DNA of 61,741 bases from Bacteroidaceae bacterium (GCA_017940565.1 JAGAYH010000015.1:1-61741), one strand, 5' to 3'. Positions 44,538 through 53,361 are shown, counted from the stretch's first letter. Notes: generated from the letters alone by a model not told the origin. Made by a program: numbers and translations.

Positions 44538-45935
44538 CTACACATCGCGCCCGGGACGGAGCCGGGGAGCGTCGTCGTAGGTCAGCACGCTGTTGACCAG
44601 CGTTGCCGCCAGATTACTGCCGCCCTTGCGCCCTTGGATGATGATTTTCGGAACGTCGGTAAACGTCTTGACGGCGTGCTTGCTCTCTTCCACATGGACG
44701 AAACCCACCGGCGCAGCCACGATGCCAGCAGGACGGCAACGGCCGCGGCGCATCAACTCGCAGAGTTCAAGGAGAGCTGTGGGCGCGTTGCCGAAAGCAT
44801 AGAGCGCCGTGGGATATTCTTCAGCCGCCAAGCGCATGGCGGCCTGCGCTCTCGTTATCTGCTGCTCGCGGGCCATACTCAGGGCGCGCTCGTCGTTGAT
44901 ATAGCACACCACATCTATGCCCAGACGCTCCAGAGCACCCTTGCGGATGCCGCTCATGACCATAGTGACATCGGTCACAATGGTTTTTATCTCACCGTGG
45001 CACACCCTGGCGTACATCGTGCCCGTGGCATCGTCGTCCATCCACAGGAGACGCTCCATTTCAAAGTCTGCCGTCGTATGGATGGCGTGCAGCAGAGGCC
45101 ACAATCGCCACAGCGGCACCGACGGGTCGGACAACTGGCCGCGTATGGTCTCGAAGGACTGCATCATAATGGCTTGCCCCGGCCGCGGCGACGACTCCGT
45201 GGCGCGGTAATAGCCCCTGGGAGTGATGAAACGGCCTTCGTCGGCATACGACTGGCTGTTGCCGATGATAACGACCGTGAACATATCGACATCGTCGGGA
45301 TTGAAGGCCCCCAGGGTGGTCACACACGTGCTCTGGTCAGCCCGTCCGGCCTGCTTCACATAGCCTACCACCGTGTCAGCGGCACGCGACTGTAAGAAAA
45401 TCTCGCGCAGACGGTGCAACTGCCAATAACGGCCGTGCGAACGCGGATTATAGACCGCCGTAACAAAGTCTGCCTCGGCTGCAGCACGTATGCGGCGCTC
45501 GATAAGCGGCCACGGCGTCATCAGATCGCTGAGCGAAACAACACAAAAGTCGTGACCCACGGGCGCACCGAGGAGTGCGGCGGCCTTCTGAAAGGCACTG
45601 ATACCCGGATACACCACTATCTCAGCCTGGGAACGCAGCTCACGGCGCATTTCATAGACAAGCGACGCCATACCATAGATGCCGGCATCGCCACTCGAAA
45701 CGACACACACCGTCTGCCCCTCCTTGTCGGCATAGTCAAAGGCCAGGCGCGCACGGTCGCGCTCCTGCTTCATACCGGTATCGACACAGCGGGCCCCGGC
45801 CTTAAGATAAGGTTCTATAAACTGGAAATAGTATTTGTAACCTACGACAACGTCGCTCCGGCGCAGGGCTTCGACGGCAGCAGGAGTGATGTCCTCCGCA
45901 GAACCAGGGCCAATGCCTACAACATATATCTTCAT
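44538..45935 (-). CDS. CbiH-CbiC fusion (precorrin-3B C17-methyltransferase / precorrin-8X methylmutase)
   Basis: A 465-residue bifunctional enzyme. The N-terminal CbiH/CobJ part has the SAM-methylase start MKIYVVGIGPGSAEDITPAA, VSSGDAGIYGMASL and TAVYNPRSHGRYWQL. From about residue 250 the CbiC/CobH part has the region HAIHTTADFEMERLL, TDVTMVMSGIRK, ALYAFGNAPTALLEL and GFVHVEESK. It contracts the ring and moves the C11 methyl group to C12. It follows the second TonB receptor by 19 bases. Confidence 0.95.
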   Translation of the reverse strand: MKIYVVGIGPGSAEDITPAAVEALRRSDVVVGYKYYFQFIEPYLKAGARCVDTGMKQERDRARLAFDYADKEGQTVCVVSSGDAGIYGMASLVYEMRRELRSQAEIVVYPGISAFQKAAALLGAPVGHDFCVVSLSDLMTPWPLIERRIRAAAEADFVTAVYNPRSHGRYWQLHRLREIFLQSRAADTVVGYVKQAGRADQSTCVTTLGAFNPDDVDMFTVVIIGNSQSYADEGRFITPRGYYRATESSPRPGQAIMMQSFETIRGQLSDPSVPLWRLWPLLHAIHTTADFEMERLLWMDDDATGTMYARVCHGEIKTIVTDVTMVMSGIRKGALERLGIDVVCYINDERALSMAREQQITRAQAAMRLAAEEYPTALYAFGNAPTALLELCELMRRGRCRPAGIVAAPVGFVHVEESKHAVKTFTDVPKIIIQGRKGGSNLAATLVNSVLTYDDAPRLRPGRDV

Positions 45936-45954
45936 TATCGGGAAAAAACTTGTT

Positions 45955-48123
45955 TCAATACTTTAATCTGACGCTCACGATGAAGGAACGCCCGGGACTG
46001 ATGGTGGAAAAGTTGGCATTCCAGGGCGAAGTGTCGCGCTGGTTAAACACATTCTCGACTCCCAGGCCGGGTTCCACGACAAAGTGCGCCATCGAAACGG
46101 TGTGGCGCGTCGTAAGGTCCCACTGGCTGTAACCGTCGGCGTATCCGTAGGTACTACTGTAGCGACGGCTCTGGATGTGTCCGTTGAGAGTGACGTTAAG
46201 GTGGTAATTGCTCCAGTCATGATCCCACGAGGCAAAGACATTATAGACATTGCGCACGCTTTTGTCCACAGGCGACTCCGTAAACAGATACTGCTGCGTT
46301 TTCTTGTCAAGACTCCGCGTCTTGGCTTTGCTGTCGGTGTAAGCATAGCTCCCGCTAAGGGTAAAACCACAGGGTAGCAGGAGTTTCAGCGAGACATTGA
46401 CGCCACAGAGCGAGGCACGGTCGATGTTGTCCCGCTTCCGTATGGTTGTCCATCCCTCGGAATAGAGCGAAGAAAGGTGACTGTCGCCATCGATTTCGGC
46501 CTGCGTCAGCGTACGGTAGTTTATCATGTCGCGAATCTTGTTGACAAAACCGCTGACGGAGGCTGTCATCCACTTGTTGCCGTACTCGAGATTGAGGTTG
46601 TAGAAGTTGTTCTTCTCCGGTTTCAGTGACGGGTTGTACAAGGTGTAGCGTGCGGTGGTCTTGGCCTGGTCTGTGGCATACAACTGCGAGAGCGAGGGGG
46701 TGCGATAGCCGCCGGCGTAGCTCGTTCTCACGCGAAATCCGCCGACATGGTAGAATAGGCCCACGTTAGGTGTGAAGGCCGAGCCGAAGTGTTCGTTGTG
46801 GGCCAGACGGAAAGCCACAACGGCTTCCAGACCTCCCGCAATCTTTATTTCATCTTGGGCAAAGACATTGTAGGTGGCTGTCGTTTCAAAACGTATGTTG
46901 TCGCTTTGGCTGTGCAGGCTCTCCTGTATCAGTTGCAAGCCGGCAGAGAGTTTGTTCCAGCCGGCCAGTCGGAAGATGCCTCTCAGAGTTTCATCGGTGT
47001 AGTGGGTACGTTTGCGCGTTTCGTCGTAGGCCTCTTTGTCCGCAGTCTGCCAATAGTCGTATTTTGACGAGAAATTGTCACTGTAAACGTCCAGATAGAT
47101 GTAAGCACGGCGGTTGGGTGCCCATCGGGCTCCGGCCCCGTAGGTATAGGACTTGTGGTAGAGGTCGTAGGTGTAGGCCTGGCGCTCGCTATAGGTATAG
47201 TTTTTCTCGCCGGTTGCGGCATTCTTGGCGGTTTTCTGGGTGAAATAAGTGGCCTTCTGCGGTCTGTCGGTGCGGTAGTCATAGTAAGAGCCTCGCAGGT
47301 AGGCCGACCAGCGTTCGTTGAATTTCCATTCGAGTTTTTCTGTGATATTGTCGCTTTTGAATGCGGTTGACATGGGGCGGCCGGTCAGTTTCAGCACCTC
47401 GCTGCCGCCTTCATCGAAGGCCTGATAATGGTTCACCTGCCAGTTGTCGGCTTGTTGGTGGCCGTAGGAGGTGTGGCTGGAGAATTTGCCGGCATTTACG
47501 TCCAGGTTAATCTCTTCCTGCAGCCGCCCGTGGTTCATCAGTTTGGTATAAGCCGAAGCCGTGAGAGGCTCATGGCTGTCGTCGGTAATGATATTGATGA
47601 CCCCGGCGATGGCTTCGCTGCCGTAGAGGGCACTGGCTGCGCCGCTGAAGATTTCAACCCGCTTGACGTTGGCCATGTTGATGCGGTTCCAGCGGTCGTC
47701 GCCGCTGATGCGCTTGCCGTTCTCGAGGATGACGACATAGTCGTCGCTCACACCGTTGACATTGACAAAGGTGCCCATGCCGTTGGTGTGGGTCGTGACG
47801 TTGGTCGTCAGCCTGGACAAGGCTTCCTGCAGGTTGGAGGCATGGGTGTCCTGCAAATCTTTCGACGAGATGACTTTTACGGCCACCGGCGAGTTGTCTG
47901 CGCGGTGGTAGGTGCCCGTTCCCGTCACCACCACTGGATTAAGTACGATTGACTTCAGTGAATCGGCTCCACGGGAAACCTTCTGCTCCTGTCCGAAGGC
48001 CGTCTGGCTGCATGCGAGACAGGCGGCCAGAAGGACTATGTCCCATTTGGAGCGGACTATGTCCGATTTAGACAAGAACAAATCGGAGATGGAATGGCGT
48101 TTTGCCGGGTTGTTGATTGTCAT
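45955..48123 (-). CDS. TonB-dependent receptor with repeat-encoded N-terminus
   Basis: A 722-residue outer-membrane receptor. The plug domain begins near residue 60 (VLNPVVVTGTGTYHRADN, VKRVEIFSGAASALYGSEAI) and the barrel ends in VSVRLKY. In the cobalamin operon it probably imports a corrinoid or its precursor. The first 30 residues are unusual: SDLFLSKSDIVRSKWDIV is encoded by the 63-bp array C4 and runs straight into the signal peptide core IVLLAACLACSQTAFG. No later start codon precedes the signal core, so the repeat appears to provide its N-region. Confidence 0.88.
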   Translation of the reverse strand: MTINNPAKRHSISDLFLSKSDIVRSKWDIVLLAACLACSQTAFGQEQKVSRGADSLKSIVLNPVVVTGTGTYHRADNSPVAVKVISSKDLQDTHASNLQEALSRLTTNVTTHTNGMGTFVNVNGVSDDYVVILENGKRISGDDRWNRINMANVKRVEIFSGAASALYGSEAIAGVINIITDDSHEPLTASAYTKLMNHGRLQEEINLDVNAGKFSSHTSYGHQQADNWQVNHYQAFDEGGSEVLKLTGRPMSTAFKSDNITEKLEWKFNERWSAYLRGSYYDYRTDRPQKATYFTQKTAKNAATGEKNYTYSERQAYTYDLYHKSYTYGAGARWAPNRRAYIYLDVYSDNFSSKYDYWQTADKEAYDETRKRTHYTDETLRGIFRLAGWNKLSAGLQLIQESLHSQSDNIRFETTATYNVFAQDEIKIAGGLEAVVAFRLAHNEHFGSAFTPNVGLFYHVGGFRVRTSYAGGYRTPSLSQLYATDQAKTTARYTLYNPSLKPEKNNFYNLNLEYGNKWMTASVSGFVNKIRDMINYRTLTQAEIDGDSHLSSLYSEGWTTIRKRDNIDRASLCGVNVSLKLLLPCGFTLSGSYAYTDSKAKTRSLDKKTQQYLFTESPVDKSVRNVYNVFASWDHDWSNYHLNVTLNGHIQSRRYSSTYGYADGYSQWDLTTRHTVSMAHFVVEPGLGVENVFNQRDTSPWNANFSTISPGRSFIVSVRLKY
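48033..48095. repeat. 63-bp triplet array C4 at the start of the second TonB receptor
   Basis: Three 21-base units start at 48033, 48054 and 48075, with cores GGACTATGTCCCATTTG, GGACTATGTCCGATTTA and AGAACAAATCGGAGATG. It lies inside the coding region, from about codon 10 to codon 30. Confidence 0.75.
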
Positions 48124-48138
48124 GATAGTTATTGTATT

Positions 48139-48696
48139 TTATTTTTGTGTTCTGCGCCAGACGATGTCGCTGGCGCCGGCGTCGCGGTTGAGTTTGCGCG
48201 CCAGCACGAAGAAATAGTCGCTCAGTCGGTTAACGTAAGCCAGCACGAGCCCGTCCACATCGGCACCGGTCTCTGCCAGACGGAGCACGCAACGCTCTGC
48301 ACGGCGGCACACCGTGCGGCAAATGTGTGCCACGGCCGCTGCCCGGCATCCTCCGGGCAATATGAAAAGCCTCAACGGCGGCAGCAGAGCCTGCAGGCGG
48401 TCTATCTCGGCCTCTATGGCCGCCACCATCCCGGGCTCCACGATGTTGCCCTGCCGCGGGGCCATCGCAGAGGTGTCGGTGGCCAGATATCCGCCGACAA
48501 TGAAGAGTTGTGTCTGCACCTGAGTGAGAAATTGGCGGTCGCTGGCCTCGGTGCAGTAGCCGATAAGCAGGCCAGCATAGGAATTGAGTTCGTCAACGGT
48601 GCCGTAACTCTCCAGCCGCTCGCAACATTTGCTGACGCGCTGGCCGCCAACGAGCGAAGTCTGGCCGTGGTCGCCGGTTTTAGTGTATATAGGCAT
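48139..48696 (-). CDS. pduO: PduO-type cob(I)yrinic acid a,c-diamide adenosyltransferase
   Basis: A 185-residue ATP:corrinoid adenosyltransferase of the PduO family. It shows the start MPIYTKTGDHGQTSLVGG, the ERLESYGTVDELNSYAG segment, the ATP-binding RTVCRRAER and YVNRLSDYFFVLAR. It attaches the 5'-deoxyadenosyl group needed by CobQ and later enzymes. One deviation: the usual GG-A-H stretch reads LPGGCRAAAVAHICR. It lies 11 bases after the BtuF-like gene. Confidence 0.93.
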   Translation of the reverse strand: MPIYTKTGDHGQTSLVGGQRVSKCCERLESYGTVDELNSYAGLLIGYCTEASDRQFLTQVQTQLFIVGGYLATDTSAMAPRQGNIVEPGMVAAIEAEIDRLQALLPPLRLFILPGGCRAAAVAHICRTVCRRAERCVLRLAETGADVDGLVLAYVNRLSDYFFVLARKLNRDAGASDIVWRRTQK

Positions 48697-48707
48697 GATA
48701 TTCCGTT

Positions 48708-49844
48708 TTATTTCAACAATTTATAGTACTTTGGCTCATAGGTCGGCAAGAGTTCAGGGTGGAAGGCCTTCACGAAATCGGCCAACAGCAGTTGCGGCTG
48801 CACACCAGCCAACTCACGGTAAGGGGTTTTGGCAAAATTACAGAAGATGACGCGCCCTTTTTTGTAGGCATCCATCGTGGCATAGCGGGGGTCTTCCTTG
48901 GCAAGTGTCTGCAGGGTGAACTCATCGGCGTGGCTGCCGTCGGTTTGCCAGAAATCGGCATGGAGACCGCGGGCATAGACGGCCTCGAAGTCGAGGGTGG
49001 TACCTCCCGAATCCTCATTGTCGCTCATGATATAGTCTGCTCCGGCGTCCTTGAAGAGCTGTGCCATATAGCTGCGCCCGCCTGCGACATACCAACCGTC
49101 ACGCAACTGGCGGCCACTGACGACTGTGGGGCGGCGATGCAGGCTGTCGTAGCGCTGCACCTCGTTTTTCAAAGCCAGATACTCCCTTTCTATGGCGGCA
49201 AAAACGGCATTGGCGCGACGCGTCTCGCCAGTAAGCAGACCGATGAGCTTTATCCACTCGGCCTGACCCAAGGGATTGGTCTCCTTATAGCCATGATGCG
49301 GTATCAGAGGAATACCCGATTCCTTCAACGACTCGAATCCGCCGTGCTTCGAGGCAGACACAAAAATATAGTCGGGACGCGCGGCAATGACTGTCTCAAG
49401 GTCAAAATTGCCTTCCTTGCCTATGCGCACCGTAGCGCCGCTACGCATCTGTTCTTTGATACGTGGCGAAAAGAGATTGCGCAGCGAATTGATGCCAACA
49501 ATCCTGTCTTCCAGGCCAAGTATCTCGAAATTTCCCAGTTGGAGCGCCGTGGTGCAGATGAAACGCCTGGCTGGCTGACGGACCACCAGATGTTCCTCTT
49601 GCTTGTCGGCGACAGACGGGTCGGGATTGCTGATATAAACGTGGATGCCGTCCGGCTGATAAGCCAACCGCAAGCCCCTGGCATAGCGGAACGCCACCGT
49701 GTCGCTGCAAGCGTCGGCATGAGCCAGGACAGAGTCCATCTGAGCTGTGAACGACAGGGATTCTTTCGTCTTATTCTCTTGATTTCCACAAGAAAGCAGC
49801 ACAAACAGAGACAGGAAAGCCACACTTGTTTTCTTCATCTTCAA
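48708..49844 (-). CDS. BtuF-like ABC transporter substrate-binding lipoprotein
   Basis: A 378-residue periplasmic binding protein of the FecB/BtuF class. The lipobox is FLSLFVLLSC, followed by NQENKT with no acidic export signal, so it is probably held on the periplasmic side. The two lobes are joined by a helix, and IVGINSLRNLFSPRI and RPDYIFVSASKHGG fit the family. In this operon it should deliver a corrinoid to the BtuC-like permease encoded at 38748-39749. The order TonB receptor, chelatase lipoprotein, binding protein resembles the Porphyromonas iht heme locus. Confidence 0.88.
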   Translation of the reverse strand: MKMKKTSVAFLSLFVLLSCGNQENKTKESLSFTAQMDSVLAHADACSDTVAFRYARGLRLAYQPDGIHVYISNPDPSVADKQEEHLVVRQPARRFICTTALQLGNFEILGLEDRIVGINSLRNLFSPRIKEQMRSGATVRIGKEGNFDLETVIAARPDYIFVSASKHGGFESLKESGIPLIPHHGYKETNPLGQAEWIKLIGLLTGETRRANAVFAAIEREYLALKNEVQRYDSLHRRPTVVSGRQLRDGWYVAGGRSYMAQLFKDAGADYIMSDNEDSGGTTLDFEAVYARGLHADFWQTDGSHADEFTLQTLAKEDPRYATMDAYKKGRVIFCNFAKTPYRELAGVQPQLLLADFVKAFHPELLPTYEPKYYKLLK

Positions 49845-49930
49845 AAGAACTACGAAACGGGACGACCAGATATTTCCATACCTGGAAGTCCCATTTTCTA
49901 CTTTACTACAATATTAAAATCTCTAAGCTT

Positions 49931-51001
49931 CTATTCTTCTTCTGCAAACATCTCGGCAGCCTCAACCGTGTGCTTCTTCCAGATGGCACGGAAGTTGGCA
50001 TAATCGCCCAGGCCTTTGAGAATACAGTTGTTGGCTGTGTTAGCATCGTTGCCGTCGTAGGCACACTTGAAACCTTCTCCCTGGAAGAATTCGCGCCAAC
50101 TGTCTCCTTCGTTCTCAATGCCCGACATGTCGTTATGGGCATGGTCGCCGGCAATGCACATCAGAGCGTGCAGCGTAACGGTTGTCCCGGCCTTGACGGA
50201 CTGGTCCTTCATGCGGCCGTAGAGATCATCAAGCAGGTTGCCCTCCATGTCAACGGTGGCAACAAAGTAGTTCTTGTTGATTTTCTGCAAAGCCGTTTCG
50301 AGCTGTGTGTAGCGCACGTTTCCATTGCCGTAGTTATAGCCTTCGGGGTTGCCATGACCAAGGAAAGCCATCACATTGTCACCCTGCACATACTTGCTGA
50401 AATTGGAGTTGATTGCTTTGGCCACAGCCTCCACGTCTTCTTCTTCAGCCATCAGCGGGCCGCCGACAAACACTTTGACACCGCTTTCCAGGTAGGTTTC
50501 GTCAAGGTCACCATAGATATTGTTCTTAAAGTCCTTGATATAGTTGTCACGCAGACGCAGGAATTCTTCACCCGGAATCACGTGCAACGACTGCACACGC
50601 ACCTCTTCGTACTTCTGGCGTCCAATGGCCTCGAGCCAGAAGTTGGGAGCGTAGAAGTCTTGGCTGGCATAGTGCTCGCCGGCACGGCTTTTGTTGATGC
50701 AAATGGCTGATGTGAACGAGAAGTAGACATCATAATCCTTGAAGGCAGCGTCTTTTTCATAGTCGGCCACGATGCCTTTGAACGTGTTGTGAGCATTTTC
50801 CCATGTAGAACCGAAGGCTACCAGCAGAAGGGCTTTCTTGTTGCCGCTGCTGGCTTTCTTGCTTTTCACTTGACTCTCTACTTGCGAAAGATACTTTGTG
50901 AAGTTCTCGCTTTGTGAGTCATCATCGTCAGAACAAGCCACGAAACTTGCCGACATCACCATGGCCATCATAGCCACCATAAGAATTTTAATCTTCTTCA
51001 T
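49931..51001 (-). CDS. cbiK: Exported CbiK-like sirohydrochlorin cobaltochelatase lipoprotein
   Basis: A 356-residue protein with a lipoprotein signal (MVAMMAMVMSASFVAC). From about residue 57 it matches CbiK, which inserts cobalt into sirohydrochlorin. The core starts KKALLLVAFGSTWENAHNTF, with the histidine motifs AFLGHGNPEGYNYGNG and MCIAGDHAHNDM. After the lipidated cysteine comes SDDDD, which matches the Bacteroides lipoprotein surface-export signal, so it may sit on the cell surface. The related IhtB/FetB of Porphyromonas gingivalis is a surface heme-binding lipoprotein. It overlaps the first TonB receptor gene by 14 bases. Confidence 0.85.
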   Translation of the reverse strand: MKKIKILMVAMMAMVMSASFVACSDDDDSQSENFTKYLSQVESQVKSKKASSGNKKALLLVAFGSTWENAHNTFKGIVADYEKDAAFKDYDVYFSFTSAICINKSRAGEHYASQDFYAPNFWLEAIGRQKYEEVRVQSLHVIPGEEFLRLRDNYIKDFKNNIYGDLDETYLESGVKVFVGGPLMAEEEDVEAVAKAINSNFSKYVQGDNVMAFLGHGNPEGYNYGNGNVRYTQLETALQKINKNYFVATVDMEGNLLDDLYGRMKDQSVKAGTTVTLHALMCIAGDHAHNDMSGIENEGDSWREFFQGEGFKCAYDGNDANTANNCILKGLGDYANFRAIWKKHTVEAAEMFAEEE

Positions 51002-53114
51002 TGTAATTGTGTTTTAGGTTTGAGTTATTGTTATTGTTTTTTAGGGTTTTCCCTTTGTGGAATCGGATTACGAGCGATGCAAAGAGGGTGGTTCCGGGCG
51101 TTGTTGTGCCCAGATGCCGCAGATGTGGTGTACGGTCCACATAATTGAAGATATTGTCGATACCGGCCTCCAGACGATAGGTTGTGTTCCTGGCATGACC
51201 CAAATCGTGTGTGGTCGAAAGTCGCCACAGCTGGTATGCCTTGCCGTTGCCGTAGTTTTCATAGTGGCGTGTCGATGACGTGCGGCCATACAGGCCTATG
51301 CCCAGTCGGTAGCTTTGGGTGAAACGGTGGTTCCAGGTGGCAAACACGTTGCTCTTGTGATGGGCCGTACCGTCAATGGTCAGACGTTGCAGCCGCTCGG
51401 TTTCCTCATCGTACACCCTGCCCTTGGCCTGCAGATAGCTATAACCGCCGCCCAGCGTTATTTCACGTGTCACATTCCATTTCAGGTTCACGTCGATGCC
51501 CGTGGTATAGGCTTTCTCCAGATTTTTATATTCTCTCACGAAGGCCGGGTCGTATCTGAGTATGAGCTCCCCGGGTGCCTGACTGGCCGGAATGGTCACC
51601 AGATTGATCATGTCGTGCACCCTGTTGTAGTATCCCGTGATGCTCACACTAAAGTTTGATACGGCGTACTCACCGTTGAGTGAAACGTAGTTGCTCACCT
51701 GCGGCTTCAGGCTGGTGTTGCCCAGAAAGAGGCGCACGCCGCCCATGTCGCGCACATAGCGGTAGTGCATTTCCTTCAGTGTGGGCGATTTGAAGCCTTG
51801 TGCCCACGACGCACGCAGTTTATAGTTGCCCAAGCTCAGCATGGACGACAATTTGGGTGTAAGATGCACGCCAAACTGTTCGTTATGATCCACGCGCAAG
51901 CCGGCAGTCACGTTCAAGCGTTTCAACGGATTCCATTCGTCCTGTGCATAGAGTGCCTGCGTCCAGTCAGTGGCACGCCGGTTGTCGATACGCAGGGGTG
52001 CTTTCAGCCAGTCGTGGCGAAAGTCGTAGCCAACCGTCATCCGGTGATGTCCGGACAGTTCTGACACGCCCTTCAGCTGCACCATCGTGCGCCGTTGGTC
52101 TGCCTGCAGGGCGCGGTCGCCATCGTAGTATATATAATAAGGATTGGTTTTGTCGCCAGTTTCCACCAACCAGCCTTCATCAGAAGTGTAGTCGTAGAAA
52201 TAGCCGTGACGGTTCCAGCTGACGTCGGCCGTCAGGTGATGGCGTTCTTTCAGGTGCCACGCCCATCCTGCCGACAGGGCGGCATCGTCGTAGGAGAGGT
52301 CGTAACCATGCACGTCGGCCACGGCATACTTGCCGTTGGGACGGAAGATGCGCTTGTGATACCACATGCCGTCGGCATAGACCTCCATGCCTTCGGCCGG
52401 CTGCCATGTCAGGCGCTGCGACAGTTGATAGAGCCGGTTACGGTTCACCGTTTTGTTGCGCGAGTCGGTAATGACGCGGCCGCCGATTTGCGCAGGGTCT
52501 TCCACGCCCGTGTTTTGCCAGCCGTCGCTGCGGCGGTAGTGGAAATTCGTAAAGCTCTGCACCCTTCCGAAGGTCAGTCCCACGGCGTTGTGCTGCCGCA
52601 GGTCGCCATAGCTGCCGCCACGCGTCCCGTTTTCCAGCAGCCACCCCTTGGCGGGTTTGCGGGTAATGATATTGATGACGCCGGCGATGGCGTCTGAGCC
52701 GTAGAGTGCCGACGAGGCGCCCTTGACTATCTCGATGCGCTCTATACGTGCCGGGTCGATGAGCCCCAGGTCGTTCTGGCCGCCATTGTCGCCGTGCAGG
52801 CGCTTGCCGTCAACGAGAATGAGGATGTAGGAGTTGCCCAGCCCGTTCATTTGCATCTGGCTGCCCATGTCGTCTTCGCTGAAGGCGAAACTGGCCGTCA
52901 GTCCGCCGAGTATTTCCTCGAGACTGCGGCCGCCATATTGCTGCAGTTCCCGCCGTGTGACCACTTCGGTCTGTACGGGAACATCTTTCAGCCGGTGCTG
53001 AGTACCCGTAGCCGTGACAACCACTTCGGGGAGCGTGTCATACTTTTCCTGGCCGCGGGCAGCCACCATAACGAGCACCACAAGGGCGCACCATGTCAGT
53101 CTTTTAATCTGCAT
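50988..53114 (-). CDS. TonB-dependent receptor behind the cobalamin riboswitch (BtuB-like)
   Basis: A 708-residue outer-membrane receptor. Signal peptide LTWCALVVLVMVAARG is followed by a short TonB-box region (LPEVVVTATGTQHRLKDVPV), the plug with IERIEIVKGASSALYGSDAI, and a 22-strand barrel ending near TTLFASLVIRF. As first gene after an adenosylcobalamin riboswitch it most likely imports vitamin B12 or related corrinoids. Its partners are the CbiK-like lipoprotein and BtuF-like protein that follow. No BtuG-type surface protein is present. Confidence 0.9.
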   Translation of the reverse strand: MQIKRLTWCALVVLVMVAARGQEKYDTLPEVVVTATGTQHRLKDVPVQTEVVTRRELQQYGGRSLEEILGGLTASFAFSEDDMGSQMQMNGLGNSYILILVDGKRLHGDNGGQNDLGLIDPARIERIEIVKGASSALYGSDAIAGVINIITRKPAKGWLLENGTRGGSYGDLRQHNAVGLTFGRVQSFTNFHYRRSDGWQNTGVEDPAQIGGRVITDSRNKTVNRNRLYQLSQRLTWQPAEGMEVYADGMWYHKRIFRPNGKYAVADVHGYDLSYDDAALSAGWAWHLKERHHLTADVSWNRHGYFYDYTSDEGWLVETGDKTNPYYIYYDGDRALQADQRRTMVQLKGVSELSGHHRMTVGYDFRHDWLKAPLRIDNRRATDWTQALYAQDEWNPLKRLNVTAGLRVDHNEQFGVHLTPKLSSMLSLGNYKLRASWAQGFKSPTLKEMHYRYVRDMGGVRLFLGNTSLKPQVSNYVSLNGEYAVSNFSVSITGYYNRVHDMINLVTIPASQAPGELILRYDPAFVREYKNLEKAYTTGIDVNLKWNVTREITLGGGYSYLQAKGRVYDEETERLQRLTIDGTAHHKSNVFATWNHRFTQSYRLGIGLYGRTSSTRHYENYGNGKAYQLWRLSTTHDLGHARNTTYRLEAGIDNIFNYVDRTPHLRHLGTTTPGTTLFASLVIRFHKGKTLKNNNNNSNLKHNYNEED

Positions 53115-53120
53115 AAAGTT

Positions 53121-53143
53121 CCTGCCCCTATCCTGGGGGCCGT
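53121..53143 (-). promoter_or_regulatory. Hairpin over the ribosome-binding region (riboswitch expression platform)
   Basis: On the minus strand GCCCCCAGGATAGGGGC can form a short GC hairpin ending about 9 bases before the ATG of the TonB receptor gene. It lies between the riboswitch aptamer and the start codon, as expected of an expression platform that blocks ribosome access when cobalamin is bound. Formation and switching are inferred. Confidence 0.5.
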
Positions 53144-53154
53144 CATTAACTTCT

Positions 53155-53325
53155 TAAGAGACGTGGCAGGTCTTCTGGCTTTCCATAGGTCCAACGTCTT
53201 CCCACTTGCGCAGTGACTTTGGTGTTGAACCTTCAACAAAATGGATTACAGCTGCAGGAACAGCTCAGGTCTTTCACCTGATTCCCTTGAGCAGGGCGGC
53301 CGCAGGCCGCCTGTTACCAAATCTC
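53155..53325 (-). ncRNA. Cobalamin (adenosylcobalamin) riboswitch
   Basis: On the minus strand the conserved core appears in order: GGTAACAGGCGGCC, GGGAATCAGGTGAAAGACCT, GAGCTGTTCCTGCAGCTGTAA, and the B12 box AGCCAGAAGACCTGCC (complement of 53165-53180). These match the cobalamin riboswitch consensus, including the GCAGCTGTAA junction. It precedes the TonB receptor gene and, by layout, the whole operon down to cbiB. The exact ends are approximate. Confidence 0.93.
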
Positions 53326-53329
53326 AGTG

Positions 53330-53361
53330 CAAAAGTACACATTTCGGCCGAAACGGGCAAA
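53330..53361 (-). promoter_or_regulatory. Promoter of the cobalamin operon
   Basis: On the minus strand TTTG (complement of 53358-53361), 20 bases, then TACTTTTG (complement of 53330-53337) is a full Bacteroidetes promoter. The implied transcript start, about 7 bases downstream, falls at the 5' edge of the riboswitch. Confidence 0.75.

Noticed and set aside
45955-53114. Reading the TonB receptor and CbiK-like pair as a heme uptake locus
   Set aside because: The similarity to the iht system is real, but the adenosylcobalamin riboswitch and the cobalamin genes around it favour a corrinoid ligand.
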